DNA from: Christensenella sp. UBA2853
Lineage (GTDB): Bacteria > Bacillota > Clostridia > Christensenellales > Aristaeellaceae
DNA length: 64,000 bases
Assembly (NCBI GenBank): GCA_002350845.1
Contig: DEFL01000039.1
Location: 1-64,000, forward strand
Reading direction: 5' to 3'
Shown: one piece after another, positions 60,549 through 64,000 of the stretch
Numbering within the stretch: the stretch's first letter is position 1
Layout of the letters: each line of letters begins with the position of its first letter
Made by a program: the position numbers and the translations under genes
The notes under the pieces: generated by a model
Told to the model about the DNA's origin: nothing
What the model saw: only the letters and a program-made list of their open reading frames with translations
Database searches by the model: none

Positions 60549-61496
60549 ATGGCAGGATATGAGATCAGCATTCGCCCCGGAGCATCCATCACTGATGCGG
60601 TCAAAAGCATTCCCGATGATGGCCAGGATGCCGTTTTGCATCTTTCAGAAGGTGTTTTTCATGAGAAAGTGGAAATCACGAGACCGCATACCACCATTGA
60701 GGGATGTGGGGCTGAAAAAACAGTCATTACCTGGAATGACAGAGCGACAGACATCCTTGATGACGGAGTGAAGCGGGGAACCTTTCGAACCGCGACGCTG
60801 CGCACAGATGCCGATTACATCACACTTCGCGCTATGACCATCCGCAATGACTGCGGTCCAAGAGATGAAGCAGGGCAGTGTATTGCACTTTATGCAGACG
60901 GCGATTTTCTGCTCTGTGAAGACTGCTGTCTTGTCTCTTACCAGGACACGCTGTTTACTGCACCACTTCCGCCGACTGAAGTGATCAAAGGTGGCTTTAC
61001 CGGCCCAAAACAGTTTGCACCGAGAAAACCGCAGAGGCATGTCTATCGAAGAGACAGGATCAGCGGCGACATTGATTTTATCTTTGGGGGTGCGGCCGCG
61101 TGGTTTGAACAGTGTGATATTGTTTCTGTTGACGGACGCGGATGCAGGGAAACACCTTATGTCGGTTATTGTACCGCGGCATCCACCCCGGAGGGGCAGG
61201 CTTTTGGATATGTCTTCCATCAGTGCCGCTTCCTGCGGGAGAATGTGCCGGATGGTTCTGTATATCTGGGAAGACCCTGGAGAAGCTTTGCAAAAACAGT
61301 GATGATTGACTGCTTTTTTGACCGGCATATCTGCTGTGAGGCTTTTCATGACTGGGACAAAGAAGAGTTCCACAAACATGGAATGTATGCGGTCTATCCC
61401 GCAAACGATTTTTCTTCATCCATGAAATATGCAAGAGTGCTGACAGACGCTGAAGCCGCACAGATGACAGAAACAGCGCTTCTGGAGTCGATGTAA
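60549..61496 (+). CDS. Pectinesterase-like carbohydrate esterase (CE8)
   Basis: 315 aa, right-handed beta-helix. The CE8 catalytic motifs are all present: GQCIALYADG, the Gln-Asp pair in VSYQDTLFT, nucleophile Asp in GDIDFIFGGA and YLGRPWRSF. It has no signal peptide, so it should be cytoplasmic and act on imported methyl-esterified oligogalacturonides rather than polymeric pectin. The binding site before the ATG is weak. No other pectin gene is adjacent. Confidence 0.88.
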   Translation: MAGYEISIRPGASITDAVKSIPDDGQDAVLHLSEGVFHEKVEITRPHTTIEGCGAEKTVITWNDRATDILDDGVKRGTFRTATLRTDADYITLRAMTIRNDCGPRDEAGQCIALYADGDFLLCEDCCLVSYQDTLFTAPLPPTEVIKGGFTGPKQFAPRKPQRHVYRRDRISGDIDFIFGGAAAWFEQCDIVSVDGRGCRETPYVGYCTAASTPEGQAFGYVFHQCRFLRENVPDGSVYLGRPWRSFAKTVMIDCFFDRHICCEAFHDWDKEEFHKHGMYAVYPANDFSSSMKYARVLTDAEAAQMTETALLESM

Positions 61497-61499
61497 ATT

Positions 61500-61528
61500 T
61501 TGCGTTTTTGTAGTACTCATGTTATACT
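61500..61528 (+). promoter_or_regulatory. Promoter of the CNNM/CorC-like gene
   Basis: TTGCGT (61500-61505) and TATACT (61523-61528) are 17 bases apart. Confidence 0.65.
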
Positions 61529-61576
61529 ATTTCAATAGGAAACTGATGTTTCCCAATATTTAAAGAGGTGATTTTT

Positions 61577-62929
61577 TTGGCATCAGACCCGATAGGCGGT
61601 CCGATAGCATGCCTGTGTATTCTGATTTTGGCACATGCATATCTGGCAAACGCTGAAGCTGCACTGAACACAATGCATGAGGATGCTCCGAAACCGGATG
61701 AAGAAGATACGGTTCGTCTCGGTGAAAAACTGAGTCAGATGATTCAGGAACCGAAGAAATATATACTTGCCCTTCGAATCTGCAGAAACCTGTGTGTCCT
61801 TTTTGCGGGAGGAATTGCAGCTTATATCTTTTTACCCATGATCTCCGAACAGCTTCCTGCTGCCTGGAACAATATATATATTAAACTGATCGTGCTGCTT
61901 GCAGTTGAACTGCTGCTGATGCTGTGCTTCCAGGTGTTTGGGTTTGCGATTCCACAGTTCAGGGGAACGAAATTCGCGGAGAAGACAGCAAAGCGTACGG
62001 CTCCCATGGTTCGCTTTCTGGCTGGAGTCATGAGTCCCACGGTATGGATGGTTGATGTCATGGTTCGATTCCTGTCGGGACTGACAGGATCAGAGCTCCC
62101 GCAGGAAGATGAAGTCACCGAAGATGATATTCTTCAAATGGTTGATATGGGCGGTGAAACCGGCGCCATTGAAGAAAACGAAAAGGAAATGATCGAGAAC
62201 ATCTTCGAGTTTAATAATCAGACAGCAGAAGACATCATGGTCCATCGGACGGACGTCACAAGCATTTGGGTCGGGGATGACAGGGAGACTGTCATCAAAA
62301 CGATTCTCGATACCGGGTTGAGCCGGTTCCCGGTCTATGACCAGGACATTGATGATATTATTGGCATTCTCAGCACGCGGGATTATCTTCTGAATACGCA
62401 TCGCAAGGAACCAAAACCGATTCGGAGTCTTCTGCGCGAAGCCTATTTTGTTCCGGAGCATGTGGCTGCTGATGTGCTGTTTCGAAATATGCAGAAGAAA
62501 AAAATGCATATGGCGATCGTTGTGGATGAATACGGCGGAATGAGCGGAATCGTGACCATGGAAGACCTGCTCGAACAGATTGTCGGCAACATTTATGACG
62601 AGTTCGACCCGCAGGCGGAAGTGGAAATTGTGCAGGTGGGGCCGAATCTGTGGAGAATATCCGGTGCTGCGACGCTGGAGGATATTGCGGAGCAGCTGAA
62701 TGTCGAACTGCCGGAAGATGAAGACTATGATACGCTGGGCGGCATGGTTTTCAATCAGCTGACTACGATCCCGAAAGATGGAAGTCATCCTGAGGTTGAT
62801 CTGTACGGACTGCATATTCTTGTTGAAAAACTGGAAGATCATCGTATAGAAACAGCGCTGGTCAGTAAAACCGATATCGCTGAGGAATCCGAAGAACCAT
62901 CAGGAGAAACAGAGACTGAAGCTGACTGA
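61577..62929 (+). CDS. CNNM/CorC-family membrane protein with CBS pair
   Basis: 450 aa. The TTG at 61577 is chosen because AGAGGTG lies 6 bases upstream; GTG 61568 overlaps that site. The N-terminal CNNM region has four helices (residues about 1-170), then GAIEENEKEMIENIFEF, a CBS pair (DIMVHRTDVTSIWV and MHMAIVVDEYGGMSGIVTMEDLLEQIVGNI) and a CorC_HlyC domain. Family members are linked to magnesium or cobalt efflux or, when secreted, misnamed haemolysins. The C-terminal tail is acidic. Confidence 0.9.
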   Translation: MASDPIGGPIACLCILILAHAYLANAEAALNTMHEDAPKPDEEDTVRLGEKLSQMIQEPKKYILALRICRNLCVLFAGGIAAYIFLPMISEQLPAAWNNIYIKLIVLLAVELLLMLCFQVFGFAIPQFRGTKFAEKTAKRTAPMVRFLAGVMSPTVWMVDVMVRFLSGLTGSELPQEDEVTEDDILQMVDMGGETGAIEENEKEMIENIFEFNNQTAEDIMVHRTDVTSIWVGDDRETVIKTILDTGLSRFPVYDQDIDDIIGILSTRDYLLNTHRKEPKPIRSLLREAYFVPEHVAADVLFRNMQKKKMHMAIVVDEYGGMSGIVTMEDLLEQIVGNIYDEFDPQAEVEIVQVGPNLWRISGAATLEDIAEQLNVELPEDEDYDTLGGMVFNQLTTIPKDGSHPEVDLYGLHILVEKLEDHRIETALVSKTDIAEESEEPSGETETEAD

Positions 62930-62980
62930 TGCACATACGGCAGGATCAGGCTCTGAGGGTGCATTGACCGTGTATTTTTA

Positions 62981-63009
62981 TTGACAATCCATGTCAGATC
63001 AATTAATAT
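62981..63009 (+). promoter_or_regulatory. Promoter of the right-edge surface protein gene
   Basis: TTGACA (62981-62986) and TAATAT (63004-63009) are 17 bases apart, followed at once by the leader hairpin. Confidence 0.65.
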
Positions 63010-63013
63010 CAAT

Positions 63014-63056
63014 ATTGGAGTATTTTGTTTATTGAAATGCTCCAATTGTTTTTGGG
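63014..63056 (+). promoter_or_regulatory. Leader hairpin with T run before the surface protein gene
   Basis: ATTGGAG-T-ATTT and AAAT-G-CTCCAAT (63014-63046) form a 12-pair stem with one wobble, followed by TGTTTTT. The right arm CTCC can also pair with the ribosome binding site GGGAGGA at 63054-63060, so the leader may switch between a terminator and a translation-blocking fold. Confidence 0.45.
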
Positions 63057-63069
63057 AGGAACCCGCTGT

Positions 63070-64000
63070 ATGAGAAAATGTGTAAGCCTCGTTTTGTGCA
63101 TGACAATGCTTTTGACTCTGTTCATGCCCATCGCCATGGCAGACGCAAATGATACGACGCTGGAAGTGAGTCTGTATGGAATGACGCTTCTGCCGACCGG
63201 CGAATGGCGTTCCGAGGCGATCGCAGGCTCATTTACTGTATATCAGGATGGGAAAAGTATCAGCAGACTGACCGTGAACGCATTCGGGAGCACAAAGGCT
63301 TCACTTGCCAGCGGCTCTGAAGTGACTCTTGTTCCTGAACCCGGAACGATCACCAAGGGCTATCAGGTTGAAGAGGCAGGGTATACGATTGCCATTTCAA
63401 GCGGCTGCAACAACACTGCTCATATTATTGCTTATGCCGACTCTGGTCTGTTTGATGTCTATGCAGATGGAGCACGGACATTCGAAATCACTTCAGCGCC
63501 CAAAGATAATGCACAGGATGTCTTCTTTTCTGAAGACGTTTTTACCATGTCCTTCCAGACATCCAATGAGGGCGTATATTCTCTGGCGGAACCGATTCCC
63601 TCTGGAGATTACATTCTGACAGATACCGAAAACGGAAAGACATATGAATTCACAGTCATTCCGTTCCGTGGCAATTCCAATGAGATCACAGTCATTGATG
63701 CGCGGGCACAGAGTGCAGGCGTGATTGCTGCAAATCCGTCGACTGAAGTGCCTGCTACACCTACAGCCGAACCCACCGCAACGCCGACCGCAGTTCCGAC
63801 TGCAACGCCGACGGCTGAGCCGACTGCAACGCCGACCGCAGTTCCGACTGCAACGCCGACGGCTGAGCCGACTGCAACACCGACAGCAGTTCCGACCGCC
63901 ACCCCGACGATTGAACCGACTGCAACGCCGACCGCAGTTCCGACTGCCACCCCGACGGTTGAACCGACTGCAACGCCGACCGCAGTTCCGACTGCAACGC
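63070..64000 (+). CDS. Secreted protein with Pro-Thr-Ala repeat stalk (partial, runs off the right edge)
   Basis: At least 310 codons, open at the window end. GGAGGA lies 9 bases before ATG 63070. The signal peptide (MRKCVSLVLCMTMLLTLFMP) ends near AMA-D. A roughly 195-residue beta-rich domain follows (TLEVSLYGMTLLPTGEW; YSLAEPIPSGDYILTDTENG), which I do not recognise. From about residue 228 the protein is a regular repeat of PTATPTAE and PTATPTAV units. The stalk is like that of the 1162-2772 product. The C-terminal anchor, if any, is outside the window. Confidence 0.75.
   Translation, partial: MRKCVSLVLCMTMLLTLFMPIAMADANDTTLEVSLYGMTLLPTGEWRSEAIAGSFTVYQDGKSISRLTVNAFGSTKASLASGSEVTLVPEPGTITKGYQVEEAGYTIAISSGCNNTAHIIAYADSGLFDVYADGARTFEITSAPKDNAQDVFFSEDVFTMSFQTSNEGVYSLAEPIPSGDYILTDTENGKTYEFTVIPFRGNSNEITVIDARAQSAGVIAANPSTEVPATPTAEPTATPTAVPTATPTAEPTATPTAVPTATPTAEPTATPTAVPTATPTIEPTATPTAVPTATPTVEPTATPTAVPTAT
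63757..64000 (+). repeat. 24-base coding repeat (Pro-Thr-Ala stalk), continues past the edge
   Basis: About ten tandem units of 24 bases such as CCGACTGCAACGCCGACCGC keep the reading frame and encode eight-residue PTATPTAx units where x is E, V or I. Units differ at few positions, so length variation by slippage is likely. Confidence 0.9.

Noticed and set aside
63757..64000. CRISPR-like tandem repeats at the right edge
   Set aside because: The units have no spacers, keep a reading frame and encode a Pro-Thr-Ala stalk.

Overview
The window reads as a chromosomal segment of an anaerobic, fermentative, low-to-mid GC member of the Bacillota (Clostridia), probably from gut or rumen. The reasons are: strong AGGAGG-type ribosome binding sites; a T-box leader and an L10 leader; rho-independent terminators after most operons; a cytoplasmic [FeFe] hydrogenase with ferredoxin domains; diaminopimelate synthesis through DapL; heterodimeric ABC exporters; and a maltodextrin-type ABC importer with a secreted amylase. 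Placement below class (for example Christensenellales-like) would be a guess. I see no prophage, transposase, CRISPR array, rRNA or tRNA. The only mobile-element-like signal is an orphan structured RNA at 26667-26933.

Layout. 1-6.9 kb (minus): a six-gene export operon with a membrane-anchored MacA-like adaptor, MacB-like ATPase and permease, then two secreted lipoyl/barrel proteins around a Pro/Thr/Ser-stalk protein. 7.1-8.9 kb (minus): an ABC-F ATPase behind a leader with a three-codon ORF and a terminator. 8.9-15.2 kb (plus): aminopeptidase P, GH38 alpha-mannosidase, a macro-domain fusion and a secreted CHAP protein. 15.3-18.7 kb: a divergent pair, group B-like [FeFe] hydrogenase (minus) and GH30 lipoprotein (plus). 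18.7-23.7 kb (minus): a sugar ABC import operon (binding protein, two permeases, ATPase) under a consensus promoter. 23.8-28.7 kb: a membrane-anchored clostripain-family protease (plus), the structured RNA, and a secreted GH13 amylase (minus). 28.7-32 kb (plus): two small membrane proteins, then dapF-dapL. 32-40.9 kb (minus): a small conserved protein, a MarR-controlled heterodimeric ABC exporter, and an operon of CHAP/peptidoglycan-binding protein, CBS-domain pyrophosphatase and an acidic secreted protein. 40.9-42.1 kb (minus): L10 leader-rplJ-rplL. 42.2-43.4 kb: a secreted SH3/peptidoglycan-binding protein.

43.5-64 kb (almost all plus) is housekeeping: T-box-hisS-aspS; a long cluster Asp23-nusB-TsaD paralogue-folD-xseA-xseB-ispA-PAP2-like protein-membrane protein-cysteine desulfurase-thiI; pgk-tpiA; nagA; udk and yajC (minus); a cytoplasmic pectinesterase-like protein; a CNNM/CBS transporter-like protein; and a secreted Pro-Thr-Ala repeat protein that runs off the right edge.

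Together the genes suggest a polysaccharide-using fermenter. Secreted amylase feeds the maltodextrin importer, GH38, GH30, CE8 and NagA handle other glycans, glycolysis supplies ATP, and hydrogenase disposes of electrons. Start codons were chosen from Shine-Dalgarno spacing, so several genes are shorter than the longest open frame. All functional calls come from reading motifs by eye; no database search was run.
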